Notes: generated by a model not told the origin, from the letters alone. Shown: positions 19,415 through 29,392, counted from the stretch's first letter. The stretch: DNA of 64,000 nt from Ignavibacteria bacterium (GCA_030835025.1 JAUQWS010000122.1:1-64000), one strand, 5' to 3'. A program made the numbers and translations.

Positions 19415-20542
19415 TTACTGCAATACCGGAAGCTGTACTTTCTTTTTCTTCTTCTTCGGCATTTTTTCAATGTTCCTGCCGCGCTTTAGCACAATATGTT
19501 CTTCCTGTACGTCAGGATACTCGTATACTTCGTTCTTAAAGTTGCGGAGTATTATTTTTTCCTTATCGCGGGCAAGTACATATTCAGGCAGGAGCGGAAT
19601 TTTTCCGCCGCCGCCGGGAGCGTCAATTACGAATTGCGGCACGGCGAGTCCCGAAATATGCCCGCGCAGGTTATCCATAATTTCCAAACCAACATCTATT
19701 GGTGTGCGGAAATGATTTGCACCTTTGGTAAGATCAGCCTGGTAAATGTAATACGGTCTTACCCTTATGCCGAGGAGCTTCTTCATCAGCTCTTTCATTA
19801 CTTCCGGGTCATCGTTGACTCCTTTCAGCAGAACCGTCTGGCAGCCGACGGGTATACCGGCATCAACGAGCATTGTGCATGCTTTGGTGCTTTCGGCAGT
19901 GATCTCCCAGGGGTGATTAAAATGCGTGTTAACGTAAATCGGGTGGTATTTCTTTAACATATCACATAGCTGGGGAGTTATCCTTTGCGGCAGTACGCAC
20001 GGCATTTTTGTGCCAAGTCTGATTATGGTGATATGCTTGATCTCTCTTAAGCGTGCAAGGACTTTTTCAAGCATTGCATCGGTCAGCATAAGCGGGTCGC
20101 CGCCGGAAAGTATCACATCATTAATTTCCGTATGCTGCTCAAGGTAATTAAATGCTGCTTCAAGGTCCTTCATGTTGATCTTGCTGGAGTCACCCACTTT
20201 GCGCTTCCTTGTGCAGAACCTGCAGTACAAACCGCACTGGCTGGTGGTTAAAAACAGCGCGCGGTCAGGATAGCGGTGGGTTATGTTGGGAACCGGGCTC
20301 ATTTCATCTTCATTAAGCGGGTCTTCTGCGGCATCAACATCGTACAATTCCACTTCATCGGGTACTGCCTGAAGCCAGATGGGGTCACCGGGATACCTGA
20401 TGAGGCTGAGGTAATAGGGATTGACCCTTGCCTGGAAGAAATCATCCAGTTTTTCTGCAACTTCTCTTTTGATACTAAACTTCTCGACAAGCTGATCTAC
20501 TGAGCTAACGCTTTGTTTTAGCAGCTGCTGCCAGAGTTCCAT
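19415..20542 (-). CDS. kamA: KamA-family radical SAM protein (lysine 2,3-aminomutase-like)
   Basis: CGLYCRFCTRKRKVGD (CxxxCxxC), ILSGGDPLMLTD, RVRPYYIYQADLTKGANHFRTPID, VIDAPGGGGKIPLLPEY. Confidence 0.92.
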   Translation of the reverse strand: MELWQQLLKQSVSSVDQLVEKFSIKREVAEKLDDFFQARVNPYYLSLIRYPGDPIWLQAVPDEVELYDVDAAEDPLNEDEMSPVPNITHRYPDRALFLTTSQCGLYCRFCTRKRKVGDSSKINMKDLEAAFNYLEQHTEINDVILSGGDPLMLTDAMLEKVLARLREIKHITIIRLGTKMPCVLPQRITPQLCDMLKKYHPIYVNTHFNHPWEITAESTKACTMLVDAGIPVGCQTVLLKGVNDDPEVMKELMKKLLGIRVRPYYIYQADLTKGANHFRTPIDVGLEIMDNLRGHISGLAVPQFVIDAPGGGGKIPLLPEYVLARDKEKIILRNFKNEVYEYPDVQEEHIVLKRGRNIEKMPKKKKKKVQLPVLQ

Positions 20543-20671
20543 AAAATATTGACTCCTTGTTTAGTTTTTGGATTCCCTTGCTTCCCTATATAGGGCCCGC
20601 CCGGGTTTCACAGGGCACTCCGCCGGAGGTTCATTTTCCTTTATGATATCCTCTTTTTTGCCGGAATCACC

Positions 20672-21166
20672 TTACCCCGGGGAGACTTTCTCCCGGAGGT
20701 ACTTACGGTAGATATAAAGATCATCTGCCGTTCTGTAAAAATCTTTTATGATAGTCTGAACTTCATAGCCGTTTTTTGTGTAGAACCTGCGTTCATTTTC
20801 GTATTCCGGCTTCCCGCTCGTTTCTATCAGTATAAGCTTTGCTCCGCTTTTCTGAAGGTCTTCTTCCATATGCTTTACCAGTTGGCTGCCAAGACCCTTT
20901 CCATGGATCAATGGATCAACGGCTATCCAGTACAGGTCATATGTCCCTTCAGTCAGCGGCCTTCTTCCGTAACAAATATAGCCTGCTGCTTTCTTCGTCT
21001 CATCGTTCTCTATCACATAAGTAATGTAATCAGTCTGCCTTGCGTCGTTCAGATATATGTCAATGAGCTCTAATGCTACTTTTATCTCGTCTTCGTTAAA
21101 ATGCCCCGTATCCTCAATTATCCGCCTTAATTCGTATCTATCACCAGTTTCAAGCTTTCTTATCAT
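20672..21166 (-). CDS. GNAT N-acetyltransferase
   Basis: YWIAVDPLIHGKGLGSQLVKHMEEDLQKSGAKLILIETSG. Confidence 0.88.
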   Translation of the reverse strand: MIRKLETGDRYELRRIIEDTGHFNEDEIKVALELIDIYLNDARQTDYITYVIENDETKKAAGYICYGRRPLTEGTYDLYWIAVDPLIHGKGLGSQLVKHMEEDLQKSGAKLILIETSGKPEYENERRFYTKNGYEVQTIIKDFYRTADDLYIYRKYLREKVSPG

Positions 21167-21232
21167 CGTTTTGAAACCTCTTCCTTAAAATCCAGCACTT
21201 GTAATCTGCAACTTGTAACTTGCAACCTGTAA

Positions 21233-22306
21233 CTATTTGACTCCCCACCTCTTAAGTGCAAAACCAATTATCTGCTGTATAAGGTAACTGTATTCCCAGC
21301 CATGTGCCTTTGCGCTGCGTGTGAATCCCGTATCCTCGGGTACATCGCTTGCAATATCGGGATTCGGGTTCAGCTCTAGAACATAAGCTACCCCGTCTTT
21401 GAGCCTCATGTCAACTCTGGCATAGTCAGCGGCTCCGAGCAGCCTGTATACTTTCTTCGCAGTATCCTGAATGACTTTAACTTCCTTATCGGTCAGGTTC
21501 TGCGCAGGGCAAACAGCCTTGGTATTTTCAAACTCAACAGTCTTATACATCCATTTGCTGTTATAGCTGATTATCTTCGGATAATCCTCAGGCAATCCCG
21601 TAAAATCTATTTCACTTATAGGAAACGTTATCAGCTCATCATTGCCGACGACCGATACATTTATTTCCCTGCCTTCGATATATTCTTCAACAAGTGCAGG
21701 CTGTTTATGTTCTTCCAGCACATATTCTATCCGCTGTATTAATGCCTTTTCGTTAGTTACAACCGATTCATTAGTAATTCCGATACTTGCGTCCTCACGC
21801 GAGGGTTTCACTATCATAGGAAATCTGTATCCGTCGCCGTTCATGTGTATCTTGGATGTGTTCGTCACAAAATGACGCGCTGTAGGTATCTTGTTCTGAT
21901 TGAGCAGTGATTTTACCAGCGGTTTGTTGAGAGCAAGCCCTAATGAGAAAGCCCGTGAGCCGGTGTATGGAATTTTCAAAAGCTCAAACAGTCCGGCAAT
22001 ATTCATTTCCTGAGTAGGATCGCCATCTACGCTTTCGCACAGATTAAAAATTATGTCCGGCTTGTTTTCGTTCAGTTCATTGATGAGCTTGTTTATATCA
22101 AGCGCAACGGGAATTATCTTCGTATTATGTTCTAAGGGAGCCAGAGCCCGCTCAACGCTCTTAACTTCATCCAGCACACCATACTCGCTCATATCAATAG
22201 CTTCATCAAGCTGATCAATATCAACACCGGTTCCCTCGTATATGGGTCCCTGCGCATACTGCACCGGATCGTTGAAGATTATTGATATGTTTAGTTTCTT
22301 ACTCAT
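21233..22306 (-). CDS. D-Ala-D-Ala-ligase-like ATP-grasp protein 1
   Basis: FPMIVKPSREDASIGI; EEYIEGREINVSVVGN; ARVDMRLKDGVAYVLELNPNPDI; start MSKKLNISIIF at 22306 (longer ORF start lies in a repeat). Confidence 0.85.
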   Translation of the reverse strand: MSKKLNISIIFNDPVQYAQGPIYEGTGVDIDQLDEAIDMSEYGVLDEVKSVERALAPLEHNTKIIPVALDINKLINELNENKPDIIFNLCESVDGDPTQEMNIAGLFELLKIPYTGSRAFSLGLALNKPLVKSLLNQNKIPTARHFVTNTSKIHMNGDGYRFPMIVKPSREDASIGITNESVVTNEKALIQRIEYVLEEHKQPALVEEYIEGREINVSVVGNDELITFPISEIDFTGLPEDYPKIISYNSKWMYKTVEFENTKAVCPAQNLTDKEVKVIQDTAKKVYRLLGAADYARVDMRLKDGVAYVLELNPNPDIASDVPEDTGFTRSAKAHGWEYSYLIQQIIGFALKRWGVK

Positions 22307-22371
22307 CTCAAATTGCGATCCCGATTTATCGGGAGGAGCAATCTCACTTTCTTTTTTACTTTTTGTTTTCA

Positions 22372-22400
22372 GATCCTGAAACAAGTTCAGGGTGACGATC
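22372..22400. repeat. Short dispersed intergenic palindromic repeat
   Basis: gatcctgaaacaagttcagggtgacgatc; imperfect hairpin cctgaa..ttcagg. Confidence 0.45.
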
Positions 22401-22429
22401 AATTCATTTCACGTTTCACATTTCACGTT

Positions 22430-23509
22430 TCACTTCTTTATGCCATATCTTTCAATCGCCAGATTCAGAACACTTTGTATCAATCCGTCGTAATCAATCC
22501 CAACTTCACGAGCCGCTTTTGGGAAGCAGGAGTTATCATCGGGATCCGGAAGTATCCCCGGCAGCGGATTAATTTCAATTATGTACGGATTATCATTACT
22601 GTCGCACCTTACATCCATTCTTGCCCAGTCTCTAATACGCAATGCTTTATATGCCTGTTTGCAGATCTCTTCGATCCTTTTAGTCAGCTTTTCGCTTATC
22701 TTTGCAGGACATGTGAATATATCAAGCTTGTTTTCCCTGGTATCAAAGTACCATTTCACTTCGTAAGAATAAATCTTGGGGAAATCCTTAGGCAAGCAAT
22801 CCAGATTTATTCCAACAATCGGCAAAACCCGCACATTATCGCCATTTCCAAGCAATGCCACGGTGAATTCCCGCCCATCGAGGAAGTCCTCTATTATAGA
22901 GTGCTGGTTGTAATTCTGCTTAATTCTTGTTATTTCCCTATTTAGCTCTTCGTTGGTATGAACCACACTACTATTATATATGCCCTTTGAGGAGCCTTCA
23001 TGAAGAGGCTTTACAAAAGCCGGATAATTGACCTTTGGCGAGCCGTTAACATGGCTATCAGTTATGAAAAATCCGGGATTGGGCACTCCGTAATAGGTCA
23101 GAATTTCCTTGCAGCGTGATTTATCGTGGCAGTTTCCAATTGTAATGGGATCACTTGCTGTGTAGGGAATGTTGAGCATCTCGAGCATTGCGGGAATATG
23201 TGATTCGCGTGATGCGCCGCCGAAACCTTCAGCCATGTTGAAAACTATATCAGGTTTTGTAACTCTCAGCTTTTCGTAAGCACTTTCATCAGCTTCTATC
23301 CGGATAACTTCATGCCCTGCTTTTTTGATTGCGCTTTCGACAGCCGATATCGTTTCCTCGTCGTCCCACTCGGCATAAACATCACTCAGGCGATTTTGAT
23401 AGTTGCTGACCAAATTGTCATCAACATATTTTTTTTGCTGAGAGTTTTCTGCAACTATTGCAGATACGTCAGCTTCTTTTTTTATATTGTAAGTAAATCC
23501 TACGCGCAA
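22430..23509 (-). CDS. D-Ala-D-Ala-ligase-like ATP-grasp protein 2
   Basis: YPAFVKPLHEGSSKGIYNSSVV; EDFLDGREFTVALLGNGDNVRVLPI; ARMDVRCDSNDNPYIIEINPLPGILPD. Confidence 0.87.
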   Translation of the reverse strand: MRVGFTYNIKKEADVSAIVAENSQQKKYVDDNLVSNYQNRLSDVYAEWDDEETISAVESAIKKAGHEVIRIEADESAYEKLRVTKPDIVFNMAEGFGGASRESHIPAMLEMLNIPYTASDPITIGNCHDKSRCKEILTYYGVPNPGFFITDSHVNGSPKVNYPAFVKPLHEGSSKGIYNSSVVHTNEELNREITRIKQNYNQHSIIEDFLDGREFTVALLGNGDNVRVLPIVGINLDCLPKDFPKIYSYEVKWYFDTRENKLDIFTCPAKISEKLTKRIEEICKQAYKALRIRDWARMDVRCDSNDNPYIIEINPLPGILPDPDDNSCFPKAAREVGIDYDGLIQSVLNLAIERYGIKK

Positions 23510-23980
23510 AAAAATATTTTGCTTATCTCCTTACTTTCTTTTTTGATGAGCTAATTTTTTTATCCGCATACAGCTTGAATAATTGTTATCATCAAAAATT
23601 CACTGCAAATATAACATTCTAGCACTCATAATCAAGAGGTTAGAGAAAAAAAATGAAATTTTTTTTTGAGGAACCGGAACAAGAAAAAATTATTGTTGAT
23701 GAAAATAATTTTCATGCTGTAAGAAAAATTTTTCATTGGTGAAAAAGCTGCTGAATAGATTTCAAACGTTAAAATAAAATTTTTTCTGCTTGATAGATTA
23801 CAAAATGTTCCCAAGCCGGGGCTTGAGAACAATAATAAACATAAAAACCCCGGAGTGTGCTTGTGACAAACACTTGATCCAGGTTTATTCACAGTTATGA
23901 AAACAATGGTAATGCTGTAATGAATTGAATGTACAATCAATTAACGGTATTTTTACGGCTAATATAAAGGATAATGTATA

Positions 23981-25054
23981 ATGTTTGATAAGCTTGAAAA
24001 AGTAAAGCAGCGCTACAATGAAATTGCCGAACTGCTGAATAAACCCGAAACGGTCAATAACCAGAAGGAATACCGGAAGCTTTCAAAGGAATACTCTGAC
24101 TTAACCGAGATAGTAAACGCATATGACGAATATATCAAAGTTAAAAGACAGCTTGAAGAAAATAAGAAACTGTTATATGAAACCAGTGATGCGGAAATGA
24201 AAGAACTTGCGGCTGCCGAACAGGAGGACCTGCAATCGAGATTCGATAAGCTTGAAGCAGATATTAAAGAGCTTCTTGTTCCCAAGGATCCCAATGATTC
24301 CAAAAACGCAATGCTCGAGATACGCGCCGGTACCGGAGGGGATGAAGCTGCACTGTTTGCCGCTGATCTTTACAGAATGTACTCGCGCTACGCCGAAAAA
24401 GCGGGGTGGAAGATGGAAATAGTCACCTATAATGAATCCTCAGGACTCGGAGGACTGAAAGAAGTAATTGTGAGCGTAACAGGCAAAGATATTTACGGAG
24501 CCTTAAAATATGAAAGCGGAGTTCACCGCGTACAGCGTGTACCGGAAACGGAAACACAGGGCAGGGTTCACACTTCAGCCGCTTCAGTTGCTGTTCTGCC
24601 GGAAGCGGATGAAGTTGATATAGAAATTAATCCTGTTGACCTAAAAATTGATGTATTCCGTTCAGGCGGAGCGGGGGGACAGAATGTTAACAAGGTTGAA
24701 ACAGCAATCAGGATAACGCATATACCCACCGGAGTAGTTGTACAGTGCCAGGACGAGCGCTCACAGCTTAAGAACAAGCAAAAAGCGATGAAAGTCCTGC
24801 GTTCAAGGCTGCTGGAGGCTGAAATTGAGAAGCAAAACCAGTTAACATCCCAAAAGAGAAAGCTTATGGTTGGTTCCGGCGACAGGAGCGACAAGATACG
24901 CACCTATAACTTTCCGCAAAACAGGCTGACGGACCACCGCATTGGACTGACGATGTACAATCTTTCACAGATAATGGAAGGCGACCTTGAAGAGCTGTTC
25001 GAAAAGCTTAAAATAGCAGATAGAGCAGAGAAGCTTTCGGAAGAAAACGTTTGA
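23981..25054 (+). CDS. prfA: Peptide chain release factor 1
   Basis: GGQ region [30 protein letters not shown]1-type [16 protein letters not shown]. Confidence 0.95.
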   Translation: MFDKLEKVKQRYNEIAELLNKPETVNNQKEYRKLSKEYSDLTEIVNAYDEYIKVKRQLEENKKLLYETSDAEMKELAAAEQEDLQSRFDKLEADIKELLVPKDPNDSKNAMLEIRAGTGGDEAALFAADLYRMYSRYAEKAGWKMEIVTYNESSGLGGLKEVIVSVTGKDIYGALKYESGVHRVQRVPETETQGRVHTSAASVAVLPEADEVDIEINPVDLKIDVFRSGGAGGQNVNKVETAIRITHIPTGVVVQCQDERSQLKNKQKAMKVLRSRLLEAEIEKQNQLTSQKRKLMVGSGDRSDKIRTYNFPQNRLTDHRIGLTMYNLSQIMEGDLEELFEKLKIADRAEKLSEENV

Positions 25055-25108
25055 TTCAATTATCAATTAGCAATATAGAATAGTCAATAAACAAAATTCA
25101 GAGCAACA

Positions 25109-25771
25109 ATGCAGAGAGTAAAAATTTTTGAAGCAGCACACAAAGGATTAAGAAACGCCCTTTCCCAATTTTCATTCATGCTTGGCAAATGTGATTTCAA
25201 CAGCAAACAGGACGTTGAAAAACTTCACTCGCTTGGCAAGGATCTTTTCATGATGCTTTCAACTCATGCAAATGACGAGAATTCAATAATCCTCGCAGAG
25301 CTGGAGGCAAGGGCAGCCGGCTCATCAAAACATGACATGGATGACCACGAGAGGCTTGAGAAAGACCAGGACGCAATGGAAAAACTTCTGGATGAAATAA
25401 AGGAAGTATCATCTAAAGGCGGCAATGCCGAAGAAAAAGGCGCAGAACTCTACATGAGATTCGCGAAATTCCACGGTGATTATCTTCTGCATACTGTTGC
25501 TGAAGAGACTGATACACAGCGTTTGCTTTGGGAGAATTTTACAGATCCGGAATTACATTCCATCAGAGGCAGGATAATCAGCAAATTCACACCGGAAACA
25601 TTTGAAAAATGGCAAAGCTTCATCATGCCTGCAATTACTCATAATGACCGCACAATGATGCTTCGGGGAATGAAAGCCGCTGCTCCCCCGCAATTTGAAA
25701 AACTGATGGTGATGGCAGAGAAATACCTGCCGAAAGATGAATTTGATAAGTTGAACAAAAGTGTGAATTAA
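25109..25771 (+). CDS. Hemerythrin-like domain protein
   Basis: MLSTHANDENSIILAELEARAAG; FHGDYLLHTVAEETD, His/Glu spacing of hemerythrin HHE family. Confidence 0.65.
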   Translation: MQRVKIFEAAHKGLRNALSQFSFMLGKCDFNSKQDVEKLHSLGKDLFMMLSTHANDENSIILAELEARAAGSSKHDMDDHERLEKDQDAMEKLLDEIKEVSSKGGNAEEKGAELYMRFAKFHGDYLLHTVAEETDTQRLLWENFTDPELHSIRGRIISKFTPETFEKWQSFIMPAITHNDRTMMLRGMKAAAPPQFEKLMVMAEKYLPKDEFDKLNKSVN

Positions 25772-25795
25772 TTGTTCTGAAAACCATACCGTGTC

Positions 25796-25848
25796 TCTCC
25801 CCTCTCCTTAGTAAGGGGAGGGGCAGGGGGGTGAGGTTGTTACTAAGG
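25796..25848. repeat. G/C-rich palindromic repeat related in composition to copies A-C
   Basis: ctcccctctccttagtaaggggaggggcaggggggtgaggtt. Confidence 0.55.
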
Positions 25849-25904
25849 ATTTTTCATAACAGAGATACCCAGTAAAGGAAGTAAAATAAATTTAAATCAC
25901 ATTA

Positions 25905-26168
25905 ATGAACGTAGAAACCATTAAAACGGGAAAATGCCCGGTATGCGGCTCGAATGAAGTTTACGATAACCGCGGAGTATCAGCAGCCAATCACCGCAAG
26001 TTCATCCTTGTATCGGCAGTAAAAAGCTTCACTGTGGATGTCTATGTTTGTATTAATTGCGGTTACTTTAAGGAATTCCTGCGCGATGATGATATGATAA
26101 ACGAAAAGCTGAAAGCAAAAGTCAAACAGAAATGGAACAAAACTTCGGAGAAAACAAATGCAAGATGA
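25905..26168 (+). CDS. Small zinc-ribbon protein 1
   Basis: GKCPVCGSNEVYDNRG...VYVCINCGYFKEF. Confidence 0.75.
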   Translation: MNVETIKTGKCPVCGSNEVYDNRGVSAANHRKFILVSAVKSFTVDVYVCINCGYFKEFLRDDDMINEKLKAKVKQKWNKTSEKTNAR

Positions 26169-26400
26169 TTCACTGAGATCGGGAAAATGTCCGAAATGCG
26201 GGTCAAATGATGTGTACACTGATAGAGAGCTCCCCAAGCGAGGCGAGAGAATGCAGCTTGTAGTATCATCATGGAAATGGTTCTTTCTGGATACTTATGT
26301 GTGTTTAAGCTGCGGCCATTTTGAAGAATTCGTCCGTGAAACTGAATTGCGGGATGAAAAGACAATTGAGAAGATAAGGGAAACATGGAAGAAGCTATAG
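26158..26400 (+). CDS. Small zinc-ribbon protein 2 (paralogue of the preceding ORF)
   Basis: GKCPKCGSNDVYTDRE...TYVCLSCGHFEEFVRE; 11-bp overlap with preceding ORF. Confidence 0.75.
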   Translation: MQDDSLRSGKCPKCGSNDVYTDRELPKRGERMQLVVSSWKWFFLDTYVCLSCGHFEEFVRETELRDEKTIEKIRETWKKL

Positions 26401-26510
26401 GCAAATATTCACTTTGATCAAATGATTTTTTCTCACTTGTAACAATTTTCATATCAAACTATTTTGCCTTATGCCATTATCATACGAACCAGTAACCTGT
26501 TACCTGCTGC

Positions 26511-27758
26511 TTGGAACCTAAACCTTCCAAACAAGATCCTTTCCTCGCGCTGCGTTTCGCAGAGTTCCGCTATTATTTCCTCATAAATTTTTTCGTTACT
26601 GCCGGACTCCTTATTCAGGAAGTTATAATCGGCTATGAACTCTACCGCATTACTCACGACCCGCTTGCAATCGGTATGGTCGGGCTCGCCGAAGCGCTGC
26701 CTTTCATATTAATGTCTTTATTCGGCGGGCATTATGCAGATAAGCTGAGCAAGAAGAAGATCATGATATGGTCGCTCAGCTTCACAACATTTGCCTCGGT
26801 TGTGCTGTTAGTGCTATCTTTTGAACTGCTTAAGAGTGATCACCCGGGTGACTTAAAATATGTAATTTGGAGTGTCTTCATTTTCATCGGGCTGTGCAAA
26901 GCTTTCTTCTTCCCCGCAGTAACGTCAATAAAACCGTATCTTGTGCCTAGGGAAGCCTATGCGAACTCCAGCACATGGGGAAGCGCATCATGGCAATCCG
27001 CAGTTGTTATCGGTCCGGGAGTCTCGGGATTCCTTTATAACATATTTGGCTTTTCGGGAACTCTGCTTTTCGTAATTGCGATAATCTTCCTATCCATAAT
27101 GGCATCACTCGGTATCAAAGACCGCAAGCCGGATGCGATGCAAGAAGGAACAATGCTTGAGAAGATCAAAGATGGATTCAGTTATGTAAAGAAGACCAAA
27201 GTAATATTTTATTCAATATCGCTCGATATGTTCAGTGTTATGTTCGGGGGAGTGGTTGCGATACTCCCGGTATTTGCTGAAGATATCCTTCACGTCGGGC
27301 CTGACGGGCTGGGCATTCTCCGTGCAGCTCCATCGGTAGGGGCTGTGCTTGTGCTGCTTGTTCTTTCAAAATTCTCTCCCATGAACCGCGCATGGCGAAA
27401 CCTGCTTTGGTCTGTCACGGGATTCGGTATCGGAACGCTGGTTTTCGCTTTCTCTGAAAACTTCATATTATCTGTTGCAGCATTATTTTTGACCGGTGCT
27501 TTTGACAGCATAAGCGTGGTAATACGCGCAACGCTCTTGCAGCTCTTAGTGCCGGTCAATATGCGTGGCAGGGTAAATGCGATTAACGGTATATTTCTCA
27601 GTACATCAAATGAGGTTGGTGCATTTGAATCAGGCTTAGCTGCAAAATTACTTGGAACTGTCCCCTCCGTTGTATTTGGCGGAATAATGACACTTGTTGT
27701 TACAGCATGGATCTTCATAAAAAGCCGCGGACTCCTGAAGAAGGATTATTCAAGCTAA
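26511..27758 (+). CDS. MFS transporter
   Basis: 12-TM-like hydrophobic protein, LFGGHYADKLSKKKIMIW; TTG start. Confidence 0.85.
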   Translation: MEPKPSKQDPFLALRFAEFRYYFLINFFVTAGLLIQEVIIGYELYRITHDPLAIGMVGLAEALPFILMSLFGGHYADKLSKKKIMIWSLSFTTFASVVLLVLSFELLKSDHPGDLKYVIWSVFIFIGLCKAFFFPAVTSIKPYLVPREAYANSSTWGSASWQSAVVIGPGVSGFLYNIFGFSGTLLFVIAIIFLSIMASLGIKDRKPDAMQEGTMLEKIKDGFSYVKKTKVIFYSISLDMFSVMFGGVVAILPVFAEDILHVGPDGLGILRAAPSVGAVLVLLVLSKFSPMNRAWRNLLWSVTGFGIGTLVFAFSENFILSVAALFLTGAFDSISVVIRATLLQLLVPVNMRGRVNAINGIFLSTSNEVGAFESGLAAKLLGTVPSVVFGGIMTLVVTAWIFIKSRGLLKKDYSS

Positions 27759-27830
27759 TAGGTTTTTGAATTGTAATAAGGTTCAAATACAAAGAGTTGC
27801 AGCTGATGATTTTTAATAAGAAAAATTCAT

Positions 27831-27838
27831 TAGATTTG
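27831..27838 (+). promoter_or_regulatory. Bacteroidota-type -7 element TAGATTTG
   Basis: Matches TAnnTTTG, ~60 bp upstream of cupin gene. Confidence 0.4.
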
Positions 27839-27899
27839 TAAAGTTCAAATAAAAATCGCCGCAACTTGAAGGTCGTGGTTACAAAAAAGCATTTTACAA

Positions 27900-28244
27900 A
27901 TGGATTTCACAAATACAGAACTTAAACATATTGACTGGAGCAATATCGAACCCGTTACTCGCCAGGGCGAAAGCGGAACTGCAATATGGAAAGAGATCAT
28001 ATTTCCAGGCTTCAGGGCAGCGGTAGCAGAAATTTCTCCCGGCTACAAGTCAGCAGAACCGTGCTCAAGGGGGCATATTCTATACTGCATTGAAGGCGAG
28101 CTTACCGTGAAATTTGAGGATGGCAGAGAATTCAGGCTCAGGAAAGGGGAATCGCTTATACACGGCGCAGGTGAACCTCATATTTCGCTTACTGGCGCGC
28201 ATTCTGCTAAGATATTTGTGGTTGACCAGAACATCGGGTCATAA
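27900..28244 (+). CDS. Cupin-fold protein
   Basis: HILYCIEGELTVKFEDGREFRLRKGESLIHGAGEPH. Confidence 0.8.
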   Translation: MDFTNTELKHIDWSNIEPVTRQGESGTAIWKEIIFPGFRAAVAEISPGYKSAEPCSRGHILYCIEGELTVKFEDGREFRLRKGESLIHGAGEPHISLTGAHSAKIFVVDQNIGS

Positions 28245-28261
28245 TAAACTGTTAAGCTATT

Positions 28262-28858
28262 ATGGATAAGCCGCTAATTATATTAATTGCTGCCATGATC
28301 ATAGCAGCTCTAGCCGTGCCGGCAGCAAGCCAAACACCATTTACTAATATCAAATTCAGAGTAATTGATAATCCCGGAAACGAGAACCCGGCCGGGAAGT
28401 TAACTATATATGAAAAGGTCTGCGAATTTGATTATGAGCCAAAAGTTCCTTCAGGTGATTACTGGTTCGGACTCGATACATCACAGTTGAATTGGGACGC
28501 GCTACCTGACAGCATGTACAAAAGGCTAAACTGCAAAGAGCACGTAATCGATAGCCAGGAGGTTAATTATTCCGTTCAGCATATGGCTTGGGAAGAGATC
28601 TTCAGGTACAAGATTGTAAGGATTAACTATCTCGGAATTGCTGATTCTATGACGATTGTATTCCCGATACTTGTTAAATCATTTGTTACTTTTCTGGATC
28701 TCGGTCAGATATCTTTTACACCGGGCTATTTTGAACTGACAGGTATAATAAAATATTCAACAAATACCGAATCAAAGAAAGTAAGCTTTTCGTTTCCAAC
28801 TGATCACAGGTGGGAAAGTATGGATTACGCAAACCGTAAGATCAGAATTGAAGAGTAA
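28262..28858 (+). CDS. Secreted hypothetical protein
   Basis: Signal peptide MDKPLIILIAAMIIAALAVPAASQ. Confidence 0.65.
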   Translation: MDKPLIILIAAMIIAALAVPAASQTPFTNIKFRVIDNPGNENPAGKLTIYEKVCEFDYEPKVPSGDYWFGLDTSQLNWDALPDSMYKRLNCKEHVIDSQEVNYSVQHMAWEEIFRYKIVRINYLGIADSMTIVFPILVKSFVTFLDLGQISFTPGYFELTGIIKYSTNTESKKVSFSFPTDHRWESMDYANRKIRIEE

Positions 28859-28997
28859 ATTGCATTAATTTCTGCGTTTATCTAAAATTACTATTGAAAC
28901 CCCAATTAAAATGCGGGTGTTTTACAATTAACAGTGCTGTATTACGGGCGTGTATCGTCAAATCTGCAATTACCCGAAACCGGAGAAGGAGGGGAAA

Positions 28998-29315
28998 ATG
29001 AACACACCTCTTGAAATAGCAAAAGATTATTACGAAGCATGGGAAACAAAGGACCGCTCAAAATTAAAGCTTTTCAGCGGACTCGAATTCCGGAGTCCCG
29101 ATGCGGATTTTCACTTCGCAGAGGATTTTCTGACCGCCTGCTGGCAATTTGCAGGAACTAAGATGGAAAACAAAAAATTTGTTACACAGGGAGACACTGT
29201 TTGCATAAGGTATGAGATAACCTCTCCGGACGGCACAAAAAAACCTTATGTTGAGTGGATGGTAGTAGATGAAGGAGAAATAAAATCCATAGAAGTATTC
29301 TACGATGTGAGATAA
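28998..29315 (+). CDS. SnoaL/NTF2-like protein
   Basis: TPLEIAKDYYEAWETKDRSKLKLF...; start ATG at 28998 after aggagggg. Confidence 0.65.
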   Translation: MNTPLEIAKDYYEAWETKDRSKLKLFSGLEFRSPDADFHFAEDFLTACWQFAGTKMENKKFVTQGDTVCIRYEITSPDGTKKPYVEWMVVDEGEIKSIEVFYDVR

Positions 29316-29392
29316 AGACCGCTTTTGTCTGCTTACCCGTGAAGCTGATACAACATATAAAAGCTTAAACTGTGAAATTTAATTTTAAGTGT

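Noticed and set aside
21185-21232. Short degenerate tandem repeat (cttgtaatctgcaacttgtaacttgcaacctgtaac) considered as a CRISPR or regulatory repeat
   Set aside because: Units ~10 bp with no spacers; likely simple degenerate intergenic sequence.
22307-22402. N-terminal extension of ATP-grasp protein 1 (MIVTLNLFQDLKTKSKKESEIAPPDKSGSQFE)
   Set aside because: Encoded by an intergenic palindromic repeat; MSKKLNISIIF at 22306 is the natural start.
22406-22436. atttcacgtttcacatttcacgtttcact repeat
   Set aside because: Short low-complexity tandem repeat, no CRISPR-like spacing.
23808-23831. Hairpin gttcccaagccggggcttgagaac considered as an ncRNA or attenuator for prfA
   Set aside because: No T tract and more than 140 bp from prfA; more likely another dispersed palindrome.
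23632-23940. 102-aa minus-strand ORF upstream of prfA
   Set aside because: Low-complexity Phe/Ser-rich translation of AT-rich intergenic DNA.
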